In this document: one piece after another, positions 47,435-59,699 of the stretch
How positions within the stretch are numbered: position 1 is the stretch's first letter
Layout of the letters: the number at the start of each line of letters is the position of its first letter
Assembly (NCBI GenBank): GCA_008921705.1
Contig: VFFE01007795.1
Span: 883,811-947,810 of the forward strand
Source: Burhinus oedicnemus
Taxonomy: Eukaryota; Chordata; Aves; Charadriiformes; Burhinidae
Length of the DNA stretch: 64,000 nt
Direction: 5' to 3'
Made by a program: the position numbers and the translations under genes
Notes under the pieces: model-generated
Seen by the model: the letters and a program-made list of their open reading frames with translations, nothing else
What the model was told of the DNA's origin: nothing
Database searches by the model: none

Positions 47435-50400
47435 CATTTCTGAAAGATTTCAGCTGAATGTTAGATAAAGCTCCAACACCAGAAAGCATGTGTAAACATG
47501 AATGGGACTGGTGAGTTTGAGTCAAGTTACCATCTTTTTAATACATTTGTAAAAGTGAGGGATTGATGGACAACCATCAAATCCCCAATTTTTTGCCAAC
47601 TACCATATAGCCTCACCAAGACATCTTTTTTTCTTTTCTGAAAACATTATTGAAAGTCACGTTTAAACATGCTTCTGAGGACCACCTGCCATCTGCCTCC
47701 TGTAGTTTCACAGGCAGTCAGTGGACTGTGGCTTGACAGCCAGTGATGTCAGCAGGCTTGGTCCCTGTAAATGGCTGAAGTGAGGATGGCTCAGCACCCA
47801 CAACCCATTCTGGGCTGAAGTAATCTATGGGACTCGTACAGGAGGTGAGCACTGCTCACTACCCTCACTGAGAAGAGTGAAGGCATGAGATGGTGTCACT
47901 CCTCCCTCTACTCTGCCGAGGTCACCAAGTGCCTGGTGGCACACCAAAATATCCAGGCAGATGTTGCACCTGTGTGAGTCACATCACACTGGCACTTGGA
48001 CCCTCTGCATGAAGCAACACAGGCAGGAATACATCCTCCACTGACACATTCAAGTACCCTGCATTAACAACACCTTCTTCCATTTCATTCCCTGACAAAG
48101 CTTCTCAGAATGTTTTCTGTTTGATTTGTTTTCATTGATTTAAAATGCAGAGAAAGTAAAGCAAAGTAGATTTTTGCTCAGCAACAGTCCAGATGAAGCA
48201 AGTTTAAAATAAATAAATACATAAATAACCAAGCTATGTCTTGTCGTTCAGAATGATGCCAAATATATAAAATATATAATTACTGTCATATGTAACTGTT
48301 TTTTGTAACTCAAATAAAATGAAAGGCAAAATAAAATTCTTGCTTCGTTGTTTCTTTCTGATTCACTGCCTACAAACCTGTAGTGCTTGAAGAGGATGTC
48401 AAAACAAGAGCTGAATGGGAACTTTTCAATTAAATGTTTTTCACCAGAAAATGCTGCTTCATTGAAACCAAAACTTTTCAAGGAAATCTGTATCTGTAGT
48501 TGAAACTTTTGTCAGAAAGGTTTGGGGGTTCAAAATGATATTTCTGATTAAAAGGAGAAAGAGACAAACAGACAGATAATCTCAATGCACAAGACCGAGC
48601 ATTACCTGGGTTTGATTTCACTCACCAAGTGAGTGAATTAACTAAACGCTTTCTCTCTTTTCCGTCCTTTATTTTTGTGACAAATTTCAACAGCCTTTTT
48701 ATCATCAATTTAACTAAAATAACTGTTGAAACCTTACAAAGTTTTGCAAGCTAAAATTCTCATTTCTAGCTTGCCCAACAAATAGCCAAATGTATGTATC
48801 TTCTTAGGATGTCTGTTCAACTCCAGTTCCAGAAAGCTTTAAGCCTATGAAAGATTAAAATAAAAGCATAAACCAGAGAATTTTTCATGGGGAACATCAG
48901 ATATCAGTTCTTTTAACAGGTCTGTGTGACTCAAAGAGTGGCTAAACTCTATTGTCCTTCATTTGTGGAAATGTCTAAAACCGACCTTCATCAACTAGTT
49001 AGCCTATGGTTGGTTTTGGGCAGGCAATCCAAGTTAATCTCTTCAGGGCATTCAAGGATGCGGTATACCATACTTGGAGACCAGAAAGTAGCTTTTGTAG
49101 CACACAAGTTGTTAGCAAGCAAACTCAGGGGGATATTCCTGAGCCCAGGAAGAAGCACCACTGATGGGAGCTGGGTATTGTGCATCTGGTCACTGGAGCC
49201 TGTGGCCCTTAGCAGTGAAAGCCAACCCACCACCACTGCGTTCATTATGAAAGTGCATGGGGTTGCACTTGTCTATGCATCTTCCCTGGTTAGCTTTGTA
49301 GGTTGTGCTTCCTGTATTCTCTCCTCCTAAAGAAATAAAATGAAAAAGCACACACACCGGAAGCAGGAGGTTTAAGATACCAAAGACTCGTATAACACTT
49401 AAGCCAGTTACTTGTAGTTTCATGATCTGTCAAATCTCTTTTCCCAGACTGGGAACCTTGGCATAGGAAATGCTGTGACTGCGGCAATATGGACCTTGAA
49501 GAGCACTGGAGAACAAGTCTGACCCTTACACACACAGTGATATTTTCAGGAAATTCAGCAGCTTTATCCGTTATCAAAACTACAGAGCTCTGTTAAGCTC
49601 TAGCTGAATTTGTCTGTTTACCTTTTCAAAGGAGTTGCGTTTTCTGCAGTGGGGGCAACAAAGTTTGACCCAACACTCCTATGTTGCCTTTGGTCAGCTC
49701 TCACGTAAGACAAGCAAAATGGCATTATCTCAGCAGGACCCAGCTGATGAAGGATCTACATCCAGGAAATTAACCACCAGTTTAATGCAAGCCCCTTACG
49801 GTTCGCCAGTGGCGGGAGGCAGGTAAGTGGAATATCATGATCGACGATCGCAACAGCTGGTGATATACTAGGAAGACCTAGCATTGACATGTGACATGAG
49901 GCCGTTATCCATCATGGTTCCAACTGCTGTCTTCTGATTACAAGGGGGCTGAATTATTGAGACCTAATTCATGGCAAGCTGCCACTTGCATTTCTGGGAA
50001 GGGCGAATGTAATAAGAAACAAATGCCTTGACTACAATTTTGTATTGTCTCCAAGTCTCTCCCATTGTGCTTCCCTGCTGGGTAAAAAAAGGCGAGGGGG
50101 GAGGTTTAACTGCATGCTGAATGACTTTGCACGGCGGTAACAGGTACTCAGAGGAGTTCTCTGTCTCCAGAGAACCAGCACCAAAAACTGTTAAGCCAGT
50201 GAGAATGCAGCACGTTTGAAAAGGAGAAAGGTCACTTAAAATTTTGGCAGCATCAAACCCCGTGTTAAAGTCCTTTCTTTACCCCCCCAGTACTCTCAGA
50301 CAAAGAACATGAACTTCTGAGACTATAACTGAATGTAAAATCATCAGCAAAAGCGTGCTCCAGTCACATCATTTATTTGAATGTGCGTCAGTGTAGAAAC

Positions 50401-51220
50401 TGGCACTTGCCCCATCTATGTTCATAGTCCAACTTCTCTGCCACAGAGAGCCAGGATTGTGATTTTTAGTCCAAGGGCATTTCTGGCATTTCAACATTCA
50501 TTTTCACCACAATATCAAAAAGAAAATTTCAGGCTTTCTGGGTCTCCCCCCTGGAGGAGCGTGACTTGGCGGCAAGACAAGGTGTACGCAGTGGTGCTGG
50601 TGACGGAGGATGGAGCCGCCCGTGAGACATGGAGCAGCACTTGCCTCCAGCTCCAGGCCACATGCCGGGCACTGCCCTCTGTGCCAGGGACCCTGAGGCG
50701 GATGGGACTGCAGATTCAGTGCCAGGGAAGGACGTGCCAGGGCAGCACAGCCCTGCTGCACCCTCCCACAGACTGGCCCCGGCCTTTTTTGGGTCTTTTC
50801 CAGTCAAATGAATCAAGTGTGATCAGGAGTAAATGTGATCAAACAACTGATTCATAAAGGTTCACCTGATCTTTTAAAAGAGGGTCAAGTAAAAGTCTGT
50901 CCATCAAATTTGTGTAAGTAAACTACCTATGAGGAAATACCATCCCCAAGGAAGCACTGAAGGAAATAATTGTCTCAATTATTTCTTCCCATAAAATTGA
51001 CTCCGTTCTGGTCCCTCTTTATAAAAAGTGCCTATAAATTTGCTTTGCATAAGAAAGGAAGCAATAACAAAACCAGCTACACACTGTGAAGCAATACTTT
51101 GTATTTTAAAAAGTTCCTAATGGAAAATCCCGTTTCCTTCTATTCGGAGATGTTTTCAATTATCTTCAAAAATGAGATCCTTGAATGGTGCACAACCTTG
51201 CCCTCAGCGATGCTGATACA
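47435..51220. other. Unassigned unique DNA
   Basis: About 3.8 kb with no recognised repeat or gene. Frames at 48926-49330 (134 codons, plus, with no ATG needed to open it) and 50381-50857 (158 codons, plus) overlap opposite-strand frames of similar length and show no domains. AT-rich text at 48.1-48.35 and 48.6-48.9 kb could be regulatory. Confidence 0.45.
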
Positions 51221-51229
51221 GTGCCATTA

Positions 51230-52150
51230 AAGTCAATGAGATTACATGTGTTTGAATGATGGTGGACTACAGCCCTGCATGTTTATTGCAAATGCATTTG
51301 TAAAACATATTCCAGAGGATAAAAAGTGCATAAATAAATGCAGTCTCTGTAAATATCAGCATTTTTACTGAATGGACATGTATGTTTTTAAATCAATTCT
51401 TGCAAACAGAAGTGGATTTCTGGCTTTTTTCTTCACTTTGCAAATTCGCCTGGCTAGGCCATGTCTCCCAGTCCTCCACCTGTAACTTCAGCAAAATATG
51501 TGAAGAAAACTCCTATAAGATTTCGGTAATACAGCCATCACATTAACTGTGTATACATTTCTATTTCAAGAAGAAAAACCTTTTTGTATTTTGATTAATT
51601 GTCTTTGACAGACTAATCTGGGAGCATGAATAGGTTGTATTATAGACTATTAACTCCCTAGCAGTCCCAGTGCTGGAAGTGTTTCTAGGGAGGCAGGTCT
51701 CCTTTTGATCCTACTAGACCTTAACGATACTGTTATATTAATATTAGCGATGGCATCTTTTAGAATTCAGTATTCATAGAATCCTGATTTCTTCATCATT
51801 TTCCACATACTGTGCTTTGCCATGAGAACCGTGACTCATGCCAACAAAAGCCTAGAGAAATATCTTCACCTTGTAAGCCACAAAATACATTCTACCATCC
51901 AGCGAATTTATGGCAGCAATTTGAAAGTCTGCTGAGCTGGACACAGCTGGCTGGCAATGAGTGCATTGTTATTAAATATGAGCAACATGTGACATTAATC
52001 TCAAATTATTTTTGGAGAGAAAATGCATGCAAATTGCAATAACCTATAATAAAGAATTAAAAGAAAATGCTGCAATACATATTTGCAAAAGTTCATTTCT
52101 GTAGCATGTTTATACACATTAATTGGTTATTGCTAGTTTTATCCAGTGAT
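51230..52150. promoter_or_regulatory. Candidate conserved noncoding region, AT-rich
   Basis: Long AT-rich stretch with octamer- and FOX-like words (tttattgcaaatgcatttg at 51282-51300, gcataaataaatgc at 51329-51342, attaatattagcgatgg at 51738-51754, acattaattggttattgc at 52117-52134) and only one 76-codon frame. Enhancer-like by texture; could equally be neutral AT-rich intergenic DNA. Confidence 0.22.
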
Positions 52151-54515
52151 TGATTGAAGTGGAGAGAAGACCATTAGAGAGACCTGACTACTGGATGCAC
52201 CAGGGCTGAAGTCCTTTGCTTGGAGCTGACCGGAGGGATTGGATAACCCTGATGATAACTCCTTTTAGCCAGCTGCAGAAATCCCTTCAAGGAGCTGAGG
52301 TAGATTGTTGAAGTCGCAGGTGTTGTTTTGTGAAACTGCTACTCACACGAAAACCACAAACTGTCAGGTCTGCGCCAGGACTTTACCTTGAATAATCTCG
52401 TGTAAAGGCTGTGCCTCTGTGAAGCGCTGGCTGGGTTTTCCTAACACGCTCTCCCTGATGGGGAATATAGAGATTGCACCGTATCAGAAAGAGAGGGTTT
52501 CTGTGGAAAGGTTTGGTGAAAAATGAACGTCATTTTAATAAGAATTTTCCATAGGAAACACTACCTTTTCATGAAAAACTTCAAAATGTTTGAAAGTTAT
52601 TTGGTTTTTTAGAAGCTCGTAACCATTTTCCCTTACTAAATACTGCTGAAAATTTGGGGGGTTTCTAGCATCTCTGTTTCAATGAAAAGCAACAATGTTC
52701 AAAGAAAAGATGTGTTTTTTAGAAAGATTTCATTTAAATAAAGTTCCAGTTTATCTTAAAAAAAAGAATACTTCTGATGGAAATCTTTTGGCCTGCCCTT
52801 TTGCAGAGAATAAATCTTGCTGGAAGGTGGCAGAGTAAATCTCCCCAAGTCATTTACACTGAAACCTTACAAAGCATTATTAGGAAATGGAAACCCCATC
52901 AAAATCACTGCAAGTCAGCCTCTAAATATTTGTAAGGTTTTCTGTGCGTCACCCTTTTGAAAGCCCTACCTAGCACACCGCAAAGTTTTGATAAGAGCCC
53001 CACATCTGACAGCCCAAGCCTGAACAGTCAGAAACATCAAATGGTACCGGTCTGTATGGAAAGCCATGGGGACGGGCGGTGCGGGATGCAGTTTTCTTCG
53101 ATGCTGGCTGTAGGATACTGGGCAATCTCCAAAGCAGGTGTTGTTTTTTAACTTATAGAGATCCATAGCACATCCTAGGAGGAGAGGTGTGTTTTCCTGT
53201 GAGTGCTACCACAGTTACTGTAGTTACTGTAAATCACTGGTTTTCCAGCTGTTCCCCAGTACCTGCAATCCCCAAACTTTTGCCTGGACACAGCACCCTC
53301 TGTAGGCACTAAACACAGCCAGCAAGGAGAGAAATTGCACATAAAATGCTGCATATGCTGCAAACTCTGACTTCAAGCTCGTGACTGTGCAGCAGGGGAC
53401 CCTGCCCAACCAGGGGGACCGTGAGAAGAGCAACCTGCATGCCTCAGCTGGGCAGGCTCAGGGATTTCCATGTCCAGCTCATCCTGTTCATATGCAAAAT
53501 GTAGGTTTGTGCCTGTTTTTCAGGCTGCCTACCCCACAGGCTATTTGTAGTGGGGCTGCAAAGACAGGTTGATATCTACTATCACCATAGATTTTACCCA
53601 AACCTGTGCCAGTGTGTGCTTCTGCAGCCTGCCCTGCGTGAGAGCTGGCCTCTCACCCTCAGCAGCTCTGGGCAGATGTGTCTGAGAAGGTGTGAAATGG
53701 TTATTGATAAAGACAAGGATGAGAAAACCCAGCTCATTCCCTCTGGCTGCTTGAGATAAACCATGTGGTTGCTTAAGATGTGCCAGCAGAGAAGACTGCT
53801 TATGGAATTAATAACAATAAATTATTTATCATTGCTATTATTTATTGAGTAAATATAAGTTGATCTCTGTAGGCTGTTCTTCAGTTTTTCAGAGCCTGCT
53901 CTGATCAGACATGTGTAACTTACATTGCTCGAGGGCCATGGAGGTGCATTTTGCCTAGGAGGTCTTCATTCTGACTCCTCATTCCTGACGATCCCTCGCT
54001 TTGCAAGGAGCTAGTTTCCTCCTAATCTGTATCCAACAGTCATTGATGACTTTCTCACACAAAACCTGGCTGTATTTGCTGGTGAGCTGGGAGAGCAACA
54101 CATTCCTGTGCTCCCCATCAGGCAGGGTGCATAGAACCTGTCCTGGTCCCTGCACAAGTCTCCTGTGGAGAAATGTGGTTTATTTGTACCTGGCAGCAGG
54201 TCTGGTGGCAATCTCAAGCTCAGAGTGGCGTGGGAAGGACACAGAGAGGATAAATAACAGCCTGCAACAGGGCCAAGAACCAGCCTGTTGCTTCTGCACT
54301 CAAATGCATGGTACCAGCACGGGGACTGCATGCTCCCTCCTGCCTAGGGATGGAGGATGGACCTCTCCTCCCAGAGCCTCAAGTACTCCTCTCTTTTGGC
54401 TTCATACAGTGCACGAGCTGACAGCATCCCATCAGGAACAATTTAAGTCAGGAGAAAAAAGCACAGAACAAAGTGCTGATGTGATTTGTTCACAGTCAGG
54501 GAAGCCTCAGTATGT
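52151..54515. other. Unassigned unique DNA
   Basis: No gene recognised. A 180-codon plus-strand frame ends at 54543, overlaps a 106-codon minus frame and has no domain. Confidence 0.5.
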
Positions 54516-54551
54516 ATTCTGTATTATATACAGTATTCTGTAATACAGAAT
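54516..54551. repeat. Perfect 11-bp inverted repeat with 14-bp spacer
   Basis: Arms attctgtatta (54516-54526) and taatacagaat (54541-54551) are exact reverse complements. The spacer tatacagtattctg can itself form a smaller tacag/ctgta stem with part of the right arm. The unit could form a cruciform or an RNA hairpin. Confidence 0.9.
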
Positions 54552-54805
54552 GCTGTGGTTTTGTCATTTTTGTCATTTTAAAATGAAAGACTGTTTTCTA
54601 CCATTAAGTATTCCAGGCATGGCTCCTGCTCTACTCCTAAGTCAAACCAGGACAGTTCACTTTCCCAGAGAAACAAAGCTTACATCTATCCCACTGGTCA
54701 GTGTGGCTGTCACTGTTGGTCTCACACTAATTTTAGCACTCATGGCCAATTTTATCCAGATTTGACAGCAGGGCAGAGCCTTCATGAAACACAGGGGCTT
54801 GGATG
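54552..54805. other. Unassigned DNA before purine repeat
   Basis: A 71-codon plus-strand frame at 54550-54765 shows no domain. Nothing else seen. Confidence 0.5.
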
Positions 54806-54976
54806 AGGAGAGGAGAGGAGAGGAGAGGAGAGGAGAGGAGAGGAGAGGAGAGGAGAGGAGGAGAAGAGAAGAAAAGAGAAGAGAAGAGAAGAGAAGAGAA
54901 GAGAAGAGAAGAGAAGAGAAGAGAAGAGAAGAGAAGAGAAGAGAAGAGAAGAGAAGAGAAGAGAAGAGAAGAGAAG
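54806..54976. repeat. Purine pentamer arrays (GGAGA)n then (AAGAG)n, cut by the gap
   Basis: About 11 GGAGA units (to about 54861) change through a short transition into at least 20 AAGAG units that run up to the start of the N run. All-purine mirror-symmetric DNA like this can form triplex (H-DNA) and is hard to sequence, which explains the gap. The very long frames that cross it are artefacts of stop-free repeats and N. Confidence 0.97.
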
Positions 54977-55908
54977 NNNNNNNNNNNNNNNNNNNNNNNN
55001 NNNNNNNNNNNNNNNNNNNNNNNNNNNNNNNNNNNNNNNNNNNNNNNNNNNNNNNNNNNNNNNNNNNNNNNNNNNNNNNNNNNNNNNNNNNNNNNNNNNN
55101 NNNNNNNNNNNNNNNNNNNNNNNNNNNNNNNNNNNNNNNNNNNNNNNNNNNNNNNNNNNNNNNNNNNNNNNNNNNNNNNNNNNNNNNNNNNNNNNNNNNN
55201 NNNNNNNNNNNNNNNNNNNNNNNNNNNNNNNNNNNNNNNNNNNNNNNNNNNNNNNNNNNNNNNNNNNNNNNNNNNNNNNNNNNNNNNNNNNNNNNNNNNN
55301 NNNNNNNNNNNNNNNNNNNNNNNNNNNNNNNNNNNNNNNNNNNNNNNNNNNNNNNNNNNNNNNNNNNNNNNNNNNNNNNNNNNNNNNNNNNNNNNNNNNN
55401 NNNNNNNNNNNNNNNNNNNNNNNNNNNNNNNNNNNNNNNNNNNNNNNNNNNNNNNNNNNNNNNNNNNNNNNNNNNNNNNNNNNNNNNNNNNNNNNNNNNN
55501 NNNNNNNNNNNNNNNNNNNNNNNNNNNNNNNNNNNNNNNNNNNNNNNNNNNNNNNNNNNNNNNNNNNNNNNNNNNNNNNNNNNNNNNNNNNNNNNNNNNN
55601 NNNNNNNNNNNNNNNNNNNNNNNNNNNNNNNNNNNNNNNNNNNNNNNNNNNNNNNNNNNNNNNNNNNNNNNNNNNNNNNNNNNNNNNNNNNNNNNNNNNN
55701 NNNNNNNNNNNNNNNNNNNNNNNNNNNNNNNNNNNNNNNNNNNNNNNNNNNNNNNNNNNNNNNNNNNNNNNNNNNNNNNNNNNNNNNNNNNNNNNNNNNN
55801 NNNNNNNNNNNNNNNNNNNNNNNNNNNNNNNNNNNNNNNNNNNNNNNNNNNNNNNNNNNNNNNNNNNNNNNNNNNNNNNNNNNNNNNNNNNNNNNNNNNN
55901 NNNNNNNN
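54977..55908. other. Assembly gap (932 N)
   Basis: Uninterrupted N. The true length and content are unknown; more AAGAG repeat is likely at its left edge. Confidence 0.99.
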
Positions 55909-55918
55909 ATGAGTAAGA

Positions 55919-55920
<2 letters not shown>

Positions 55921-55951
<31 letters not shown>
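55921..55951 (+). repeat. A31 homopolymer beside gap
   Basis: Thirty-one A follow 'atgagtaagaat' directly after the gap. It may be the 3' tail of a retroposed sequence hidden in the gap, or simply low complexity. Confidence 0.95.
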
Positions 55952-55952
<1 letters not shown>

Positions 55953-56589
55953 CCTAAATCTTCTCCATGGCCCTGAGCAGAAGTGATAGAAATCACCAGT
56001 TCCTGCTGAAGGTGAGCAGAATTGATTTGCAACCAGAAGAAACTGCTTAGCTGTGCATGAATGGCTCGATCCTGCTGTGCTGACTCAGGCAAATCTGCTT
56101 CTTAAACATGCAGCCCGACACTTCAGATAAGATATTTTCCCAATGCTCAGGCTCTCTGTTCAAAACCAGAGCAATGACTCTGTGCCCTGAACTTACCAAC
56201 ACGTGCACACGTGCGTGTACATCCGTGGTGGAGCCAAAGTGAGCTTCGCCCGGCCGTGGGACAGCTGTCCACCAGGCGGTCTGACTTTTTAAAGGAGTGT
56301 ATCTGCAGTCGTATTTACCATGTACAATTCAAACATAACCACCGGGCTTTTCAAAGCTGCCTGAAAAATCAAAGTCAGCCGTTTCACCGTGCCTGCAGGC
56401 ACCAGGGCAATTCCCTCTGAGCAGGGTTGTACCGTACGCTAAGGCGACCTGGACACTGCCCTCAAACCTACACCCTGTGCGAAAAATTGGTCTCCTGGAG
56501 TTTCAGAAATTAGGGGCAGGGGGCAGAATGGTTATTTTTCTTAATGGAAAGACCGTTAGGAAATAGTCCCATCTGTGGGACCCCACAGA
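55952..56589. other. Unassigned unique DNA with paired E-boxes
   Basis: No gene recognised. Two canonical CACGTG E-boxes lie at 56200-56205 and 56208-56213. Confidence 0.5.
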
Positions 56590-56599
56590 TTTCTAGTGG

Positions 56600-57230
56600 G
56601 ACTCATGCTGTTTCTGAAATGCAGAGTGAGCTGGAGAGAGGAGGGGATAGTGGGTGGCAAAAGTTGCAGATAACACCAAATTACTCAGGGCACTTAAACC
56701 TGAAGCTGACTTTGGAGACCTGCAAAACTACTTCACGGTGCTGAGTGACAGGGCAATAAGCAAAAAGCTGATAAGCTGATAAGCAATAAAAAAGGCTGAT
56801 AAGCACTGAACAACGTACTTAAGACAGAAAAGATGAACAAGATGATGGGCCTTAATTCTACTGCTGAGGAAAGCGGCTTTGACATCACTGTGGAAAGTTG
56901 TCTGAAAATTTCTGTCAACACTCAGGAGCTCTTAAAAGGCAAATTGAATGTTAAGACTTCTTAAGAAAAGTGTAGAGCACAAAATGGGGCTCATCATTTT
57001 GGCAGTGAATAAATCCGTGGTGTACATGCACCTAAAATATTTTGTGCAGCTCTGGTAATGCCATCTTGCAAAAAAAAAACCCCAAAAAAAGACAGTGACT
57101 GGAAGTGTCCTACAGAGGTACAGGCTGACTTCCACGTATGGAGACCTAAAGCCTCAGAGCCTCCTCAGTCTGGAAAAGCAACAGGCACAGCGGAGGCTTG
57201 TGGACATGAGTGGTGTGGAGCAAGGGATGG
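56600..57230 (+). mobile_element. Ancient decayed CR1-type LINE fragment, includes degraded YADD-box region
   Basis: Protein-level landmarks of CR1 ORF2 appear in the right order. VADNTKLLR at 56663-56689 corresponds to the FADDTKL catalytic box, with the second aspartate changed to asparagine. HLKYFVQLW at 57029-57055 corresponds to HLEYCVQ(F/L)W. SLLSLEKQQAQRR near 57158-57196 corresponds to LFSLEKRR. Stops and indels break the frame between them. A decayed A/C-rich insertion (aaaaaaaaaaccccaaaaaaa) sits at 57069-57090, and the octamer gctgataa recurs three times between 56767 and 56802. Both ends are uncertain and no 3' tail is recognisable. This copy is far older than copies A to C. Confidence 0.72.
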
Positions 57231-58530
57231 GGGTTTTATTCCTGCCACTGGGTGCTGTGGAAGCCATGAGTGCAAAGATGCTGCTCTGGGCTGAGAAGAA
57301 TTCACAGAGGTTTGGTCCCATATGTGACTGCCAGGGTGCAGCTCTGCCTCAAGGGGGTCCCACGTCCCTGACTGTTGGAGGCTAAATGAGATTTTTCTGT
57401 GATTTCCCCATTTCTGTACTCTAGGGCAGACTTCTGCTGATGGCCGCTTTCACAAGCAAGATGCTCTCCAGGTGGACCCTTGAGCTGACCTCCCCTGACT
57501 CTTCCATTATGCATTCTTGTGCATATCAGGACAGGGAAAGTTGTCGAGATTGATGGAGGTGATCTAATAAAGTCTAAGCAAACTAAAGGCAAATCTCACT
57601 TGTGCTCTCTCAACCTAAATGTATCCGCTGAAGATAATCCTGTTTCCTCAAGGATTCATCATACACCTAACAGATTCATAGTGACATATTGACCATGATT
57701 TATTCACCATCTAAGGAGTGGTTGATATAGTCATTGTTTGCAAAACCATTACAGAAGCTTCACTTTGACATTTTCTTTCTGGCCAAAATTCAAGTTTAAA
57801 TAGAATATAAATTATTATAATGTGCTTTAAAGACTTTCTATTCTAATTTTTTTCTTTTCCCTTTCACAGTCTAGAGGGGCATCGAGCCTGTAGCAGTATG
57901 TAAGTGAAGGTGTAACAGTGCAGTCTTTGATGACTTTCATCTGTAGTCTCAGCAGAAGACTTTGTATTATTTTCCTTAAAATATTTTTTGTTATTACATT
58001 ACCTTATTCAGAAGTTCATGGAGACCCAGTTCTACCCTGATCAATGATCATTGGTATATTTATCCAGAACTGAAGAAGTATGAGACACCCTAACACTTAG
58101 GGACTGTGGAAGTCCTTCATTTCAGCATGTGGAGCAGAATCTGTCCTGACTTGTAAAGACAAGAGACCCATGTTCATCAGCTCCCACTGATACCTGCCAG
58201 TATTTTACTCCATGGGTAATCTGTCTGCCTCTGGCAGTGCATAGGGATAGTCAAATCCAGTCTTGAATAGGGCTTTTCATGGGAAATCTTGCTGATCGCA
58301 CATACGATGTCCCCTTGAAGGCAACTGGGCTACCCTTGGGTGATTGTCACTGCCTAGTAGAGTGCCTGTTGGTTGGTAAAATTGCTGTCTACTTACTTAA
58401 CCAGCTTGTTGTCGCTGTTGGTTTTTGTTTGAAATTTGTTTTGTTTATTTTAAATAACGGCATGAGTGTTCATAAACCTGTCACTATTTTCTGTTTGAAA
58501 GGTACATCATTATTCTTTTTCCCCTAATGC
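57231..58530. other. Unassigned unique DNA
   Basis: No gene recognised. An 82-codon plus frame at 58279-58527 is hydrophobic in its middle but has no supporting context. AT-rich text at 57.65-58.05 kb may be conserved noncoding DNA. Confidence 0.45.
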
Positions 58531-58539
58531 GCTGGAGTA

Positions 58540-58720
58540 GCATTTTTAATGCTGCAGGTTTCAATAAAATGTATAAATATAGCTGACAACAAAACAAGCA
58601 GAGAGCATTAATATTTTTTATTAATGGTGCTAGTTTATCCCTATTGATATGGACAGAGATGTTCATTGCTCTTTTACACAAAAATACACAAAGAAAAAAA
58701 TTTGTTGGGGAGTATAAACA
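58540..58720. promoter_or_regulatory. Candidate conserved noncoding element
   Basis: AT-rich stretch with gagcattaatattttttattaatgg (58604-58628), an imperfect palindrome of ATTAAT words, and no plus-strand frame. Inference from texture. Confidence 0.22.
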
Positions 58721-59699
58721 ATGCTGTCTTCCACATGTAGACTCAGCAAGGGGCTGAGGTGTGTGGAGAGCCTGCATCCCAGCACCCTCCTGCCCCACAC
58801 ACTTTGCCTGCAGGGAAGTGTAGCCTGCACAAAAAATCAACATCAGCTGAGAGTAGACTTTTTCCCCCCAAAAAACGTACCCTGGACACTGTCCTATTCA
58901 TTTCCATTGGGTGACTTCAGGAGCAGAAGGCTGGTCAGGAGCATGGCATTGCTCAGTGAGGTGTTAGCTCGTTGCCAGCTACATCTTTGGTGGGAAATCC
59001 TCTAAAATACAGCAGTTTGGGTCAGCAGATGACTGGCCTTCTTCAGAAAGTGCTGTTGTCACTCTCTGGTTCCTCACCTTTCTCAGCAGTAGCCCAAGTG
59101 CATCCTCCCTGCTAGTGCAAGAACTGTCCCCTTAACAGAAAGAATTTTAAAAAATTTCTGTATCAAGTGCTACAGCCTACAACCTATCCATCTTCCTTGG
59201 GGGGTATCACATTGGGTTGTAGCAGCAGAGCGAAAAGGTCATCACAGTGGAAACGATCCCCATGTGAAACTGGGTACTGAAAAATGTACAGTGTCCTCAA
59301 CGCATGCTCCTGGATTGACTGTAGGCAGCTATTTTTGAGAAAGATTGCTGACGGCTTTTGGAATAATATACTATGTAAAAACCATGCAGTGTTTAAAGCG
59401 GTTAATGAGTGGAAGATATTATGTAGGGATGGGGTAAGCTCAGCTCGTCATTTGACATGTGGGTTTATGCGAATAGAGCATGAAGTGTGGTGCAGTACTC
59501 GTAAGAGTGGACCGGGACGGGCAGAGGTTTCTCACTTCAACCTTCTTTCTTCGGATGTACGAGGTACCTGCAAGTTCAGCCACCACAGCTTTTAGAAACC
59601 ATCTCTCACACCTTCCCACCACTGTACCCACTTGTTACTGAATGCCTCAGCGACCCTTTCCCGCTCTAGGCCCAAGCATTAAGCAGAGAGCGTGTTGGG
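58721..59699. other. Unassigned unique DNA, possibly regulatory at 59.2-59.5 kb
   Basis: The stretch 59210-59540 has more CpG than usual for AT-balanced DNA here (aaacgatcc, caacgcatg, gctgacggc, aagcggttaatg), which can indicate constrained or unmethylated sequence. A 103-codon plus frame (59284-59595) has no domain. Confidence 0.4.

Noticed and set aside
50381..50857. 158-codon plus-strand frame with antisense frames
   Set aside because: Three overlapping frames on two strands in a GC-rich patch; none shows a protein family.
54001..54543. 180-codon plus-strand frame
   Set aside because: No recognisable domain and a 106-codon antisense frame over the same DNA; no splice or promoter support.
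54782..56092. Reading frames of about 370 to 436 codons on both strands
   Set aside because: They consist of stop-free purine repeats plus the run of N and encode only Arg/Glu or Leu/Ser repeats around unknown residues.
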